64,000 bases of DNA from an uncultured Oscillibacter sp. (GTDB lineage: Bacteria; Bacillota; Clostridia; Oscillospirales; Oscillospiraceae): positions 29,538 to 93,537 of the forward strand of contig NZ_CAJTUX010000003.1 in the NCBI RefSeq assembly GCF_910579365.1, read 5' to 3'. The translations under genes were made by a program, and so were the position numbers. Of this stretch, positions 40,373 to 48,107 are shown one piece after another (the stretch's first letter is position 1; every line of letters begins with the position of its first letter). Under the pieces are notes generated by a model, which saw only the letters and a list, made by a program, of their open reading frames with translations, had not been told where the DNA came from and ran no database searches.

Positions 40373-40747
40373 ATGAAAAAGCTGTTCACCGCTATCCGTC
40401 AGGGCAAGCTGGAGGAGAACCGCCGTCTGCGGGAGATGCTCAAGTCAGTGCTGGATGCGCTGTTCAAACACGGGGCGGATGTCCGCGCTTTCGTGCCGCC
40501 CAACGGCTGCGGCCTGCCCGACTGCTCGGCCATCCTGCGAAACTTAAAGGAGGGCCGGGAGCTGCTGGACGGCATGTACGGCTTGGAGCCGGACTCCGAC
40601 GCGTTCAAGCCCTACACCATGAAGTATCGGGGCAGAGAGCGGGGCATCCGTCCCTCTCTCACCGTGGAGGACTACCGCAGGCAGTATGAGATCAAGTGGC
40701 GGGAACCGGAACCCATCCTTCGCGCCTACTATGAAACGGCACGCTGA
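40373..40747 (+). CDS. Small hypothetical protein, possible shortened ankyrin-repeat protein
   Basis: A 124-residue protein with a good promoter and an AAAGGCGG RBS. The opening MKKLFTAIRQGKLE and the later ALFKHGADVRAF resemble the first and a later unit of clostridial ankyrin-repeat proteins (xxAIRxGDLE; LLxxGADVN). Only about one repeat's worth is present, so it may be an internally deleted derivative. The C-terminal half (YTMKYRGRERGIRPSLTVEDYRRQYEIKWREPEPI) matches nothing I recognise. There is no signal peptide. Function unknown. Confidence 0.6.
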   Translation: MKKLFTAIRQGKLEENRRLREMLKSVLDALFKHGADVRAFVPPNGCGLPDCSAILRNLKEGRELLDGMYGLEPDSDAFKPYTMKYRGRERGIRPSLTVEDYRRQYEIKWREPEPILRAYYETAR

Positions 40748-40878
40748 TTCCATTTCTCAGATTATGACGGGAACGGACCAGGTTTCCAGTGTTGTACAGA
40801 CAAAGCCGGCAGCCGCAGAAAAAAGCGCGCCAGCGCCGGAAGTCCGAAACGTTCCAATATCCGCGCCAGCCTTCACAG

Positions 40879-40919
40879 CCCGACAGCGGCTGCTCCGGAT
40901 TGGAGCAGCCGCTGTCGGG
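40879..40919. repeat. 18-bp perfect inverted repeat
   Basis: 40879-40896 is the exact reverse complement of 40902-40919, with a 5-base loop. It has no T-run on either side; on the plus strand it is followed by AAAAGG. It lies between the ankyrin-like gene and the convergent homoserine-dehydrogenase-like gene, next to a second hairpin. Confidence 0.7.
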
Positions 40920-40925
40920 AAAAGG

Positions 40926-40968
40926 ACCGGCGGCAGGCCCTTGGAAGGAAACGCCTGCCGCCGGTTTT
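40926..40968. terminator. Terminator hairpin between convergent genes
   Basis: 13-bp perfect stem (40926-40938 with 40953-40965), 14-base loop, followed by TTTT on the plus strand. On the minus strand CCTTTT follows. It probably ends both the ankyrin-like gene and the 14-gene minus-strand cluster. Confidence 0.65.
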
Positions 40969-42014
40969 CAAGTGCGCTGGCTGTATAGACCTCTCGCGAT
41001 CGTTACCATATCAAGATACATATTTCCAGGAGTGCTGGAAGCGGAGGCTTCCAGGCAATAATGAACCTGTTCCCCCTGCGTCCGGGTGCGCAGCCACAGC
41101 GCCTTGTCACACCAGCGGGCCTTTGCCAGGGGGTGGTCCTCCGGCAGGCATTCCGGCTTTGCCGAGAGCTTCAGGTTCCCGTCCTCCAGCACGGCGCGCC
41201 CCACCATGCACCAGGTCATGTTTTTGGCCGCCGCCGACCGGACTTCCTCTCCGGTCAGATCGCGTATTCCCTGGATTTCCACATCCGCCAGAGTGCAGCA
41301 GGCGTCCCAGTAAGTATTGGCCTGAATGACCGTTTTCATCGCGGTGTCCCAGCCGTCGATGTCCATCGCGGGATTCGGCTCCAAGAAGCCGCCGGCCCGG
41401 GCGCCCTCCAGGGCGGAGTCGAAGCTCTGGCCCTTTTTCATGCAGTCGATGACATACATGCAGGAGGCATTGAAGATTCCTCCAAACTCCAGAAGCTCGC
41501 CGCAGTGTCCCAGGGCCCGCCCCATCTCCAGAGTGGGCAGGCCGGAGCTGGCCGCCGTGCCGTAGCGGAGCTGGAGGCTCTTTTCTCCAGCCAGTTGGAA
41601 AAGCTCTTTCCAATACAGCGCCATGGGGGCCTTATTGGCCGTCACAACGTGCATCCCCTTCCCCAAAGCCGCGCGGATGTTGGAAGCGCCCGGTTCACCG
41701 TCAGGCAGATAGGGAGGAAGCCCGTCCACATAAATATCCGCGCTACACCGCTCGATCATTTCCAAGGTAGACATACCGGGCCGTCCCAGGAGCGGAATCT
41801 TGGATACGGTTCCCAATGTGCTCTTGGCTTCAGAGACGGTCTCGCTGGGGATGCCCTCCTCTCCGATGGCCGCGCCTTTGCTGTCTGTCACACCCACGAT
41901 TTGAAATGCGAGGTCATATTCCTGCGCCATGCGCGCCCGCTCCGAGGTAATCAAATCCACCATGGGCCTGGCCGCGTTTCCCATTCCGCCGATCAAAACT
42001 CGTACTGTTTTCAT
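40968..42014 (-). CDS. Homoserine-dehydrogenase-like NAD(P)-dependent oxidoreductase
   Basis: A 348-residue oxidoreductase. The start chosen is ATG 42014 (MKTVRVLIGGMGNAARPMVDL) behind AGGAGG. The Rossmann motif is GGMGNAA. VVTANKAPMAL supplies the conserved Lys. YGTAASSGLPTLEMGRALGHCGELLEFGGIFNASCMYVIDCM and GGFLEPNPAMDIDGWDTAMKTVI parallel the homoserine dehydrogenase catalytic domain (YEASVGGG, GTTN, EADPxxDxxGxDAAxK). Key Asp and Lys residues seem kept. There is no ACT or aspartokinase domain. No threonine or methionine biosynthetic genes are nearby. It is the last gene of the IclR-linked cluster and may reduce or oxidise a related hydroxy amino acid. Confidence 0.78.
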   Translation of the reverse strand: MKTVRVLIGGMGNAARPMVDLITSERARMAQEYDLAFQIVGVTDSKGAAIGEEGIPSETVSEAKSTLGTVSKIPLLGRPGMSTLEMIERCSADIYVDGLPPYLPDGEPGASNIRAALGKGMHVVTANKAPMALYWKELFQLAGEKSLQLRYGTAASSGLPTLEMGRALGHCGELLEFGGIFNASCMYVIDCMKKGQSFDSALEGARAGGFLEPNPAMDIDGWDTAMKTVIQANTYWDACCTLADVEIQGIRDLTGEEVRSAAAKNMTWCMVGRAVLEDGNLKLSAKPECLPEDHPLAKARWCDKALWLRTRTQGEQVHYCLEASASSTPGNMYLDMVTIARGLYSQRT

Positions 42015-42043
42015 GTGCTTCCTCCTGTGCATAATTAGGGATT

Positions 42044-43201
42044 TTACTTGCTGAAGACCTCTTTTCCAAACTTGAAAACCTTCCGGATTTTTCCGTAGGC
42101 AGTCACATCTTTCAGTGGATTTTCCTCCAAAAGAAGGAAATCGGCCCATTTTCCGGTCTCCAGCGCCCCGGCCCGTCTCTCCAGCCCGCAGGCTTCGGCG
42201 GCGATGCGGGAGGCGCTTTCCATGATCTGGGCGGGCGTCATCCCCATTTCCTCCATATAGATCATCTCGTCCACAATGTCAAAGGGCGTGATGTGGAATC
42301 CGCCTGCCATGGTCCCAAAGGCAATCTTCGCCCCAGACTTTACCAATTTTTGGATGCTCCTTCGCTTGGCGGGCAGCACGTTCTCCCGGACCATCTCTAC
42401 CGTTTTGGGGTTCCAGCCGCCTTCCAGACCATATTTGGCGATGTTCTCATAGGCGGCCAGCGTGGGCGTAACATAGACGCCTCTTTCCACAATCTGGTCC
42501 ACAATATCGTCTTCGATGAACGTGCAGTGCATCAAATTTGCGGCGCCCGCCTCCAGCGCTACACGCATGCTGCGCGCCCCATGGGTATGACAGACGGTTT
42601 GCATCTTATGATCCGCCGCGAAATCACAAAAGACCTTTACCTCTTCCAGGCCAAGCTCCAAGGAATCCGGGTCCTCCCGGTCCCCCCCGATCCCGCCGCT
42701 GACGCCCAGCTTGAAAAAATCCGCGCCTTCGGACCAAAGCCTGGCGGCGGCCTTCCGGGCCTCTACGGGGCCTGTGATCAGCTCGCCCGCCCAGTGGCCG
42801 CCGGGCGCCAGTACCATCCTGCCGGCCGCCACGATGGACGGGCCGGTCAGGTCCCCCCGTTCCACCGCGTCCCGGACAGCGATGGATTCACAATACCGGC
42901 AGCCGCAGTCCCGAATGGTGGTTACGCCATTTTGGAGGTGTTCTCCCATCGATTTGATGGTGGTCAGCACAGCCTCCTCTGGAGTGAGGGCCGTGAAAAT
43001 ATGGGCGTAATTTCCGGCGGACCGGGCGGACAGGTTCGCGGAGGTGTTGACAATGCCGGGAACGATAAACGCGCCGGCCGCGTCGATGGTCTCTGTATCC
43101 GTCCCCGCCGGTTCGCTGAAAAAGCGGCCTTCAAAGGCCAGATTCCGCCTCTCAAAATCATGGCCTGTCCAGACCAGTCCATTTTTTACAACTGTACTCA
43201 T
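42044..43201 (-). CDS. Amidohydrolase-fold protein lacking the HxH and Asp metal ligands
   Basis: A 385-residue member of the metal-dependent hydrolase superfamily, closest in style to imidazolonepropionase/Xaa-Pro dipeptidase-like enzymes. The fold is clear: IVPGIV (end of the beta-sandwich), GVTTIRDCG, FFKLGVSGG with Lys164, VCHTHGA with His205/His207, LMHCTFI with His225, and the closing ETGKWADFLLLEENPL. Two ligand sites are altered. PGxxDxHxH reads PGIVNTSAN, giving Ser54 and Asn56, and the FGTDAG Asp is Met298 (FGTMAGG). A binuclear centre is therefore unlikely; mononuclear or non-catalytic roles are possible. It lies 22 bp after the DUF885 gene. Confidence 0.8.
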   Translation of the reverse strand: MSTVVKNGLVWTGHDFERRNLAFEGRFFSEPAGTDTETIDAAGAFIVPGIVNTSANLSARSAGNYAHIFTALTPEEAVLTTIKSMGEHLQNGVTTIRDCGCRYCESIAVRDAVERGDLTGPSIVAAGRMVLAPGGHWAGELITGPVEARKAAARLWSEGADFFKLGVSGGIGGDREDPDSLELGLEEVKVFCDFAADHKMQTVCHTHGARSMRVALEAGAANLMHCTFIEDDIVDQIVERGVYVTPTLAAYENIAKYGLEGGWNPKTVEMVRENVLPAKRRSIQKLVKSGAKIAFGTMAGGFHITPFDIVDEMIYMEEMGMTPAQIMESASRIAAEACGLERRAGALETGKWADFLLLEENPLKDVTAYGKIRKVFKFGKEVFSK

Positions 43202-43223
43202 TGCCGTCTTCCCCCTGCCGCTT

Positions 43224-44462
43224 TTAAATGTTGTCGTACGGACGGAAGGGGGCTCCGATCAGTTGGGAGACGCCTTCCACAAACGTCTGATTGGACATCG
43301 GCGTATCATACAACAGCGCAAACAGATTCTGGCGCTGCTCCTCCGGGCACAGGTCCCAGGCCTCCCGGACCATCCACCTGCCATAATAATAGCTGGGATA
43401 CTGGATGTGCTGCACAGGATGAGAGAAGAAACGGAAGGTGTTTACGGCTTCCACCTCAGAGAAGACCCGGGTCCTTCGGAAGTAGTCCATCACGTCCTCC
43501 TGAGACGCGCCCTCTGCCTGATACATCATGCACGCCCGGGTCTGGATGATGCGCTGGAGGTCCGAAACATCCCAGGCAAGAGACATCTGCGCCTTCATCT
43601 CCTCCGGAATCTCGTTGGCAGTGGAGCCGGGCTGATCCCACCCCAGAAAATGGGTCCCGTTTTCCGGAAGACCCTCAAAGACCGTGTTGGCGGGGCTGGC
43701 CAGCATATACCAGGACGCTTCCACCGGATATTTCTCCTGCTGGAACAGCCAGTCCCACCGGCAGTAGGACACCTGATGGCCGGGATAGCCCTCGTGAGCC
43801 AGGGTGTTGATGAAGATGGGCGCGCTCCAGGGCCGGTCCAGGTTGAACCGCAGACGGCCCTTGAAGCCGCCAAGGTAGGCGGAGTGCCCGCTCCAGAACT
43901 CACCGCTCACGCCGTAGAGCTCCTGGATGCCGTCCTCCTCCGGCAGCTGTGTAACCCGGTCCAAAGTGGCCCGTTTGCAGGCGTCGAGGTACTTCCGCGC
44001 AAAGGAGATCACCTCACCGGCAGGAATCTTCCACGTCTCCTTCCAGGCGGCAATTTTCTCCATGACGCCGCCCTGGTAGCCCAGATCCGTCAGCTGGCGG
44101 TCCACCGTGTTCCTCAGCGCCTCGTATTTCGCCTCCGGGATGGGCTGGAGCGGAAGCTCCATAATATCCCGGAGTTTCTCCTCATAGCTCAGCTGGTCTC
44201 CGCACATCACACGGGTAAAACACTTAAGCGCCCGGGCGGTCCCCTTCAGGTACATTCCCTTCAGGCCATCGTAGGGAGCCAGCTCCTTTTCCAGCGACTC
44301 CGCTGCGCAGCCGATCTCCTCCAGGGTGGAGAGGGTGGGCCGGAAGCCTCCGTAATTCGCCAGGACAGAGTCAAACTCCCAGCGCTCCTTTGTATAACGG
44401 TCCAGGCTCAGCGCCACATCCGCCATCTTCCGCCCAATTTCCGGGCTCGTCCAGTATAACAT
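43224..44462 (-). CDS. DUF885-family metallopeptidase-like protein
   Basis: A 412-residue protein starting at ATG 44462 behind GGGGGAAGG. The zinc-type motif HEGYPGH (in INTLAHEGYPGHQV) is the hallmark of the DUF885 family (PF05960), related to M3/M32-like peptidases. FEGLPENGTHFLGWDQPG and the helical C-terminal half (QRIIQTRACMMYQAEGASQEDVMDYFRR, YYYGRWMVREAW) fit it. No signal peptide is seen, so it acts in the cytoplasm. Next to a peptide importer, it is the probable hydrolase of imported peptides (inference). Catalytic residues look intact. Confidence 0.82.
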   Translation of the reverse strand: MLYWTSPEIGRKMADVALSLDRYTKERWEFDSVLANYGGFRPTLSTLEEIGCAAESLEKELAPYDGLKGMYLKGTARALKCFTRVMCGDQLSYEEKLRDIMELPLQPIPEAKYEALRNTVDRQLTDLGYQGGVMEKIAAWKETWKIPAGEVISFARKYLDACKRATLDRVTQLPEEDGIQELYGVSGEFWSGHSAYLGGFKGRLRFNLDRPWSAPIFINTLAHEGYPGHQVSYCRWDWLFQQEKYPVEASWYMLASPANTVFEGLPENGTHFLGWDQPGSTANEIPEEMKAQMSLAWDVSDLQRIIQTRACMMYQAEGASQEDVMDYFRRTRVFSEVEAVNTFRFFSHPVQHIQYPSYYYGRWMVREAWDLCPEEQRQNLFALLYDTPMSNQTFVEGVSQLIGAPFRPYDNI

Positions 44463-44481
44463 GTCCTTCCCCCTTCTCTCG

Positions 44482-45318
44482 TCAAAATTCTGCGGAGGAA
44501 GCCAGAGCTTCCCACGACGCCAGCTCCCGGCGGCGCTGTCCGATGACGTTATGCACCAACGCCTCCACGGGATAATCCAGAAACAAAGAGCAGGGCGGTT
44601 CCGGCTCCTCCGCCAGCTTGATGAAAAGCTCCGCGACCTTATACGGGTCTCCCGGCTGTCCGCCATGGGTCTCCTGATCGTCGATCTCGTGGGCCTGATG
44701 GATGGAGTGATAGCAATCCTTCACATGGCTGGGCTGCTTCAGGTGATCCGCTCTGAGATAGCCCGTCCGCAGATCGAAGGGCTTCACACAGGTAGAGCGG
44801 ATATGGAAGGGCCGCCCCTCCGCGTTGATTCCCTCCGTCAGGGCGTTCACGGCATATTTGCTGATGGCGTAGATTCCGCTGCACGCCTTCACGGTGAAGG
44901 AGCTGATGGAGCCCATGTTGATAAAGTAGCCCCCTCCGGTCTCCCGCATGACCGGGAGAAAACTTCGGACCATGTTCAGCTGAGAGAAGAAGTTGTCGTC
45001 CAGCATAGCCCGGGCCTCGGCGTCCGTTACCTCCTCAACAGCGCCCCGCTGGCCATGGCCCGCGTTGTTCACCACAACATCGGCCCTGCCGAATTTCTCC
45101 AGAACCCGCCGCTTCGCGGAGAGTACGGAGTCCTCCTCATGGAGCTTTACCGACAGGGGCAGAAAACCATCGGTCTCCCCATGCCCCACCGCCTGTTCCA
45201 CCGCCGCCGCGCTCCGGGAAAACGCGGCCACACGGATGCGGTGCTTCAGCAAGGTCTGAACGATCGCGAGACCCAGGCCCCCGGAGGAACCTGTCACGAT
45301 CCATACCTGTTCACCCAT
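44482..45318 (-). CDS. Short-chain dehydrogenase/reductase (copy 1)
   Basis: A 278-residue classical SDR starting at ATG 45318 behind GGGAGGG. The cofactor motif is VTGSSGGLGLAI, the structural motif VNNAGHGQRGA, and the catalytic set Asn in DDNFF, Ser in NMGSIS, and YAISK. It is closely similar to the next upstream SDR (45333-46193), with identical stretches such as KLAEEPEPPCSLFLDYPVE, so the two arose by tandem duplication. The substrate is unknown. The pattern (VEEVTDAEAR, RGAVEE, CVKPFDLRT) resembles the oxidoreductase subgroup acting on small alcohols or ketones. Confidence 0.88.
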   Translation of the reverse strand: MGEQVWIVTGSSGGLGLAIVQTLLKHRIRVAAFSRSAAAVEQAVGHGETDGFLPLSVKLHEEDSVLSAKRRVLEKFGRADVVVNNAGHGQRGAVEEVTDAEARAMLDDNFFSQLNMVRSFLPVMRETGGGYFINMGSISSFTVKACSGIYAISKYAVNALTEGINAEGRPFHIRSTCVKPFDLRTGYLRADHLKQPSHVKDCYHSIHQAHEIDDQETHGGQPGDPYKVAELFIKLAEEPEPPCSLFLDYPVEALVHNVIGQRRRELASWEALASSAEF

Positions 45319-45332
45319 GGTTCTCCCTCCCG

Positions 45333-46193
45333 TCATAAAGAGACTGCGCAGCCGTCCGCCGCCTGACTCAGGTGCTCCCAGCGGTCCAGCTCCTCACGGC
45401 GCTCCTCCAGGATATGCCGGACCACCTCCTCCACAGGGTAATCCAGGAACAAAGAGCAGGGCGGCTCCGGCTCCTCCGCCAGCTTGATGAAGAGCTCCGC
45501 AACCTTTATGGGGTCGCCGGGCTGAGCGCCATGGGTCTCGTCATCGTCCAATTGGTTGAGGCGGTGGATGCTGTCATAGCATTCCTTGCGGTTCGCCCGC
45601 TGCTGGATATGCGTGGGAGCCAAGTAGTTGGTACGAAGGTCAAAGGGCTTGACGCAGGTGCTGTGGATGTGATACGCGGCGCATTCCAAATTGATGGCCT
45701 GGGTCAGCGCGTTGACCGCGTATTTGGTTGCGCAGTAGATTCCGCTGCATGCCTTGGACTTGAAGGACCCGACAGAACCCAGATTGATAAAATAGCCCCA
45801 CTTCTGTTTCCGCATCACCGGAAGGAAACAACGCATCATATTCAGCTGTGAGAAGAAATTATCGTCGAAGGCGGCGCGGACCTCGGCGTCTGTCACTTCC
45901 TCGACAGCGCCCCGCTGCCCGCGGCCCGCATTGTTCACCACCACATCAACGGTCCCAAACTTTTGCAGCACCCGCTCCGCCGCCGCCGCAACGCTGGACT
46001 CCTCGTGGAGCTTGACGGAAAGGGCCATGAAACGGCCGGTCTCCCCATGTCCCACCGCCTGCTCCACCGCCTGAGCGTTTCGGGAAAACGCCGCTACCCG
46101 AATGTCATGGGCCAGCAGGGTCTTCACGATGGCAAGGCCCAGTCCTCCGGAGGCGCCGGTCACGATCCAGACTTTTTCCTGTTGTTTGTTCAT
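45333..46193 (-). CDS. Short-chain dehydrogenase/reductase (copy 2)
   Basis: A 286-residue classical SDR, 14 bp upstream of copy 1 and 12 bp after SDR copy 3. Motifs are VTGASGGLGLAI, VNNAGRGQRGA, DDNFFSQLNMMR, NLGSVGSF and YCATK, so Asn, Ser, Tyr and Lys are all present. It shares most of its length with copy 1, differing mainly in the loop before the C-terminus. Two such similar active SDRs side by side suggest related substrates or opposite stereochemistry. Confidence 0.88.
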   Translation of the reverse strand: MNKQQEKVWIVTGASGGLGLAIVKTLLAHDIRVAAFSRNAQAVEQAVGHGETGRFMALSVKLHEESSVAAAAERVLQKFGTVDVVVNNAGRGQRGAVEEVTDAEVRAAFDDNFFSQLNMMRCFLPVMRKQKWGYFINLGSVGSFKSKACSGIYCATKYAVNALTQAINLECAAYHIHSTCVKPFDLRTNYLAPTHIQQRANRKECYDSIHRLNQLDDDETHGAQPGDPIKVAELFIKLAEEPEPPCSLFLDYPVEEVVRHILEERREELDRWEHLSQAADGCAVSL

Positions 46194-46205
46194 TTCCCGT
46201 CCCCC

Positions 46206-47066
46206 TTAGCCGCGCTTGCCGTAGTAACATTCTTCCTTGGGGAAATCGACGCAGAGCGTGGCCCATTTCCACTTTTCGAATTCGGCCTCCAGGCCATCCC
46301 AGGCCTCGCGGGCCATGCGGACGCTCTCCCGCGTCAGATAGAGATCCTTTGGCGCTTCCTCCTCCCCAGTCAGGCGGATCAGCAGCTCCGCCGTCTTCTT
46401 GGGACTGACCGGCTCCTTTCCGCGAAGAGCGGCGTTCTTTGCGGCTCTTTCCTCCCGGATGGCGTCATAGGCGTCCAGGGACAGGGCAGCGCCGTGCTTA
46501 TGGGACAGGTAATCCGTCCGCATAGGGCCGCATTTCAGACAGACCGCCGAAATGCCAAACTGCCCCGCTTCCTTGTTCAAGGCGTCCGTCAGCGCGTCGA
46601 TGGCGAACTGCGCCGCATGCGAGACCGCGTGACAGGCGGTGGCGGCGATGGCCTCCTCCCCGGCGTAATTGATCACATAACCGCCGCCCTGTTCCCGAAG
46701 GTCCGGAACAAAGGCCCTGCATACGTTCAGCATCCCGAAAAGGTCCACGTCGAATAGCGCCCGGGCCTCAGCGTCGGACACCTCTTCGATGGCGCCGTCC
46801 AGGCCGTAGCCCGCGGCGTTCACCACGACGTCCACCCGGCCAAAACGCTTCAGGATTTCCTCTCTTGCCGCCAGCACAGACGCTTCGCTGGTCACATCGG
46901 TCCGGACCGCCAGGAGGTCTTCCGCTCCCGCGTGGCGGCTCAGCAGCGTTTCGGGCGTCCGGGTCATACCGGCCACGCAGAAGCCCCGCTCCAGCAGCGT
47001 TTCTACCAGCGCTGTGCCAAATCCGCCGCAGGCGCCGGTCACGACCCAAATCTTATTTTGTTTCAT
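46206..47066 (-). CDS. SDR-fold protein with the catalytic tetrad replaced (copy 3)
   Basis: A 286-residue SDR-family protein starting at ATG 47066 behind GGAGGG. The nucleotide-binding motif is kept (VTGACGGFGTALV, VNAAGYGLDGAIEEV). Aligned without gaps to copies 1 and 2 over the active-site region, the catalytic residues are changed. Asn becomes Asp108 (FDVDLF), Ser becomes Gly136 (INYAGEEA), and YxxxK becomes Ser149 to Gln153 (SHAAQ). It probably cannot do normal hydride transfer. It could bind cofactor as a regulatory partner of its active neighbours, or catalyse something else. It follows oppF by 15 bp. Confidence 0.82.
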   Translation of the reverse strand: MKQNKIWVVTGACGGFGTALVETLLERGFCVAGMTRTPETLLSRHAGAEDLLAVRTDVTSEASVLAAREEILKRFGRVDVVVNAAGYGLDGAIEEVSDAEARALFDVDLFGMLNVCRAFVPDLREQGGGYVINYAGEEAIAATACHAVSHAAQFAIDALTDALNKEAGQFGISAVCLKCGPMRTDYLSHKHGAALSLDAYDAIREERAAKNAALRGKEPVSPKKTAELLIRLTGEEEAPKDLYLTRESVRMAREAWDGLEAEFEKWKWATLCVDFPKEECYYGKRG

Positions 47067-47081
47067 ACTACCCTCCATTTG

Positions 47082-48107
47082 CTATTTATCACGTTTGATC
47101 GCTTTGATGCACCGCACGAAATGATCCGCCCCCACGGCGGCCAGCTCCGGCACTTCTTCCTCACAGGCATCCGACCGGAACCGGCAGCGGCCCGCGAAGG
47201 GACATCCCTTCGGAAGGTGGACAGGGCTGGGAGGCTCCCCCTCCAAAAGCGGCTTTTCGATGCCGTGACGGTTCGGGTTGATCTCCGGCGTGGCCCGAAT
47301 CAGCGCCTCCGCGTAAGGGTGTAGCGGCTGGGCAAACAGGGTCCCGGCCTCCGCCTGCTCCACGATACGGCCCAGGTACATGACCACGATGCGGTCCGCA
47401 ATGTAACGGACGACGCCCAGGTCGTGGGAGATGAACACGATGGTCAGACCCAGTCTGTCCCGCAGCTCCTTCAAAAGATTGATGACCTGGGCCTGGATCG
47501 AAACGTCCAGGGCGGAGACCGGCTCATCCGCCAGAATCAGCTTCGGCTCCATGGCAAGGGCCCGGGCGATGCCGATGCGCTGGCGCTGGCCGCCGGAGAA
47601 TTGACTGGGCAGGCGGTCCAGAAATTCATGACGCAGCCCCACCATGTCCATAAGCTCCAGCAGCCGGGCGTCGATCTCCCCGGGCGGACGCATCCGGTGG
47701 ATGACCAGGACTTCCCGCAGAATCTCCCGCACGGTCATCCTGGGGTTCAGCGAGGCAAAGGGGTCCTGAAAGATCATCTGCACGTCGCGCCGCGCCGCGC
47801 GCAGGTCTGCGCCGTGCAAGCTGTCCAGATGTTTTCCATCCAGCACGATTTCTCCGCTGTCAGCGGTATGAAGATGGATCATCAGCCGCGCCAGCGTGGA
47901 CTTCCCGCAGCCGGATTCCCCGACGATGCCCAAGATCTCCCCCTGCTTCACATCCAAGGACAGATCGTTGATCGCATAGACCCGCTGCTGCGGGCGCTTC
48001 ATAAGAGTGTCAAGCAGGGTATGGGTCATTTTGAACCGCTTGTTCACATGCCGCAGAGACATCAGCACCGCGTTTTCCTGCTGGTTTTTCACACGTTCCT
48101 CGTTCAT
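47082..48107 (-). CDS. oppF: Oligopeptide ABC transporter ATP-binding protein, OppF type
   Basis: A 341-residue ATPase of the peptide/nickel importer family. Walker A is GESGCGKST, the Q-loop is MIFQDPFASLNP, the signature is FSGGQRQRIGIARAL, Walker B is LILADEPVSALD, and the H-loop is IVFISHDLG. The C-terminal OppF extension has GEPPSPVHLPKGCPFAGRC with several cysteines that can bind an iron-sulfur cluster. It pairs with OppD, overlapping it by 4 bases. It is one of five genes of a complete importer. Confidence 0.93.
   Translation of the reverse strand: MNEERVKNQQENAVLMSLRHVNKRFKMTHTLLDTLMKRPQQRVYAINDLSLDVKQGEILGIVGESGCGKSTLARLMIHLHTADSGEIVLDGKHLDSLHGADLRAARRDVQMIFQDPFASLNPRMTVREILREVLVIHRMRPPGEIDARLLELMDMVGLRHEFLDRLPSQFSGGQRQRIGIARALAMEPKLILADEPVSALDVSIQAQVINLLKELRDRLGLTIVFISHDLGVVRYIADRIVVMYLGRIVEQAEAGTLFAQPLHPYAEALIRATPEINPNRHGIEKPLLEGEPPSPVHLPKGCPFAGRCRFRSDACEEEVPELAAVGADHFVRCIKAIKRDK

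Noticed and set aside
40968..42014. Housekeeping homoserine dehydrogenase for threonine synthesis.
   Set aside because: It lies at the end of a catabolic-looking cluster, lacks the ACT domain and has no pathway neighbours; only family-level similarity is claimed.
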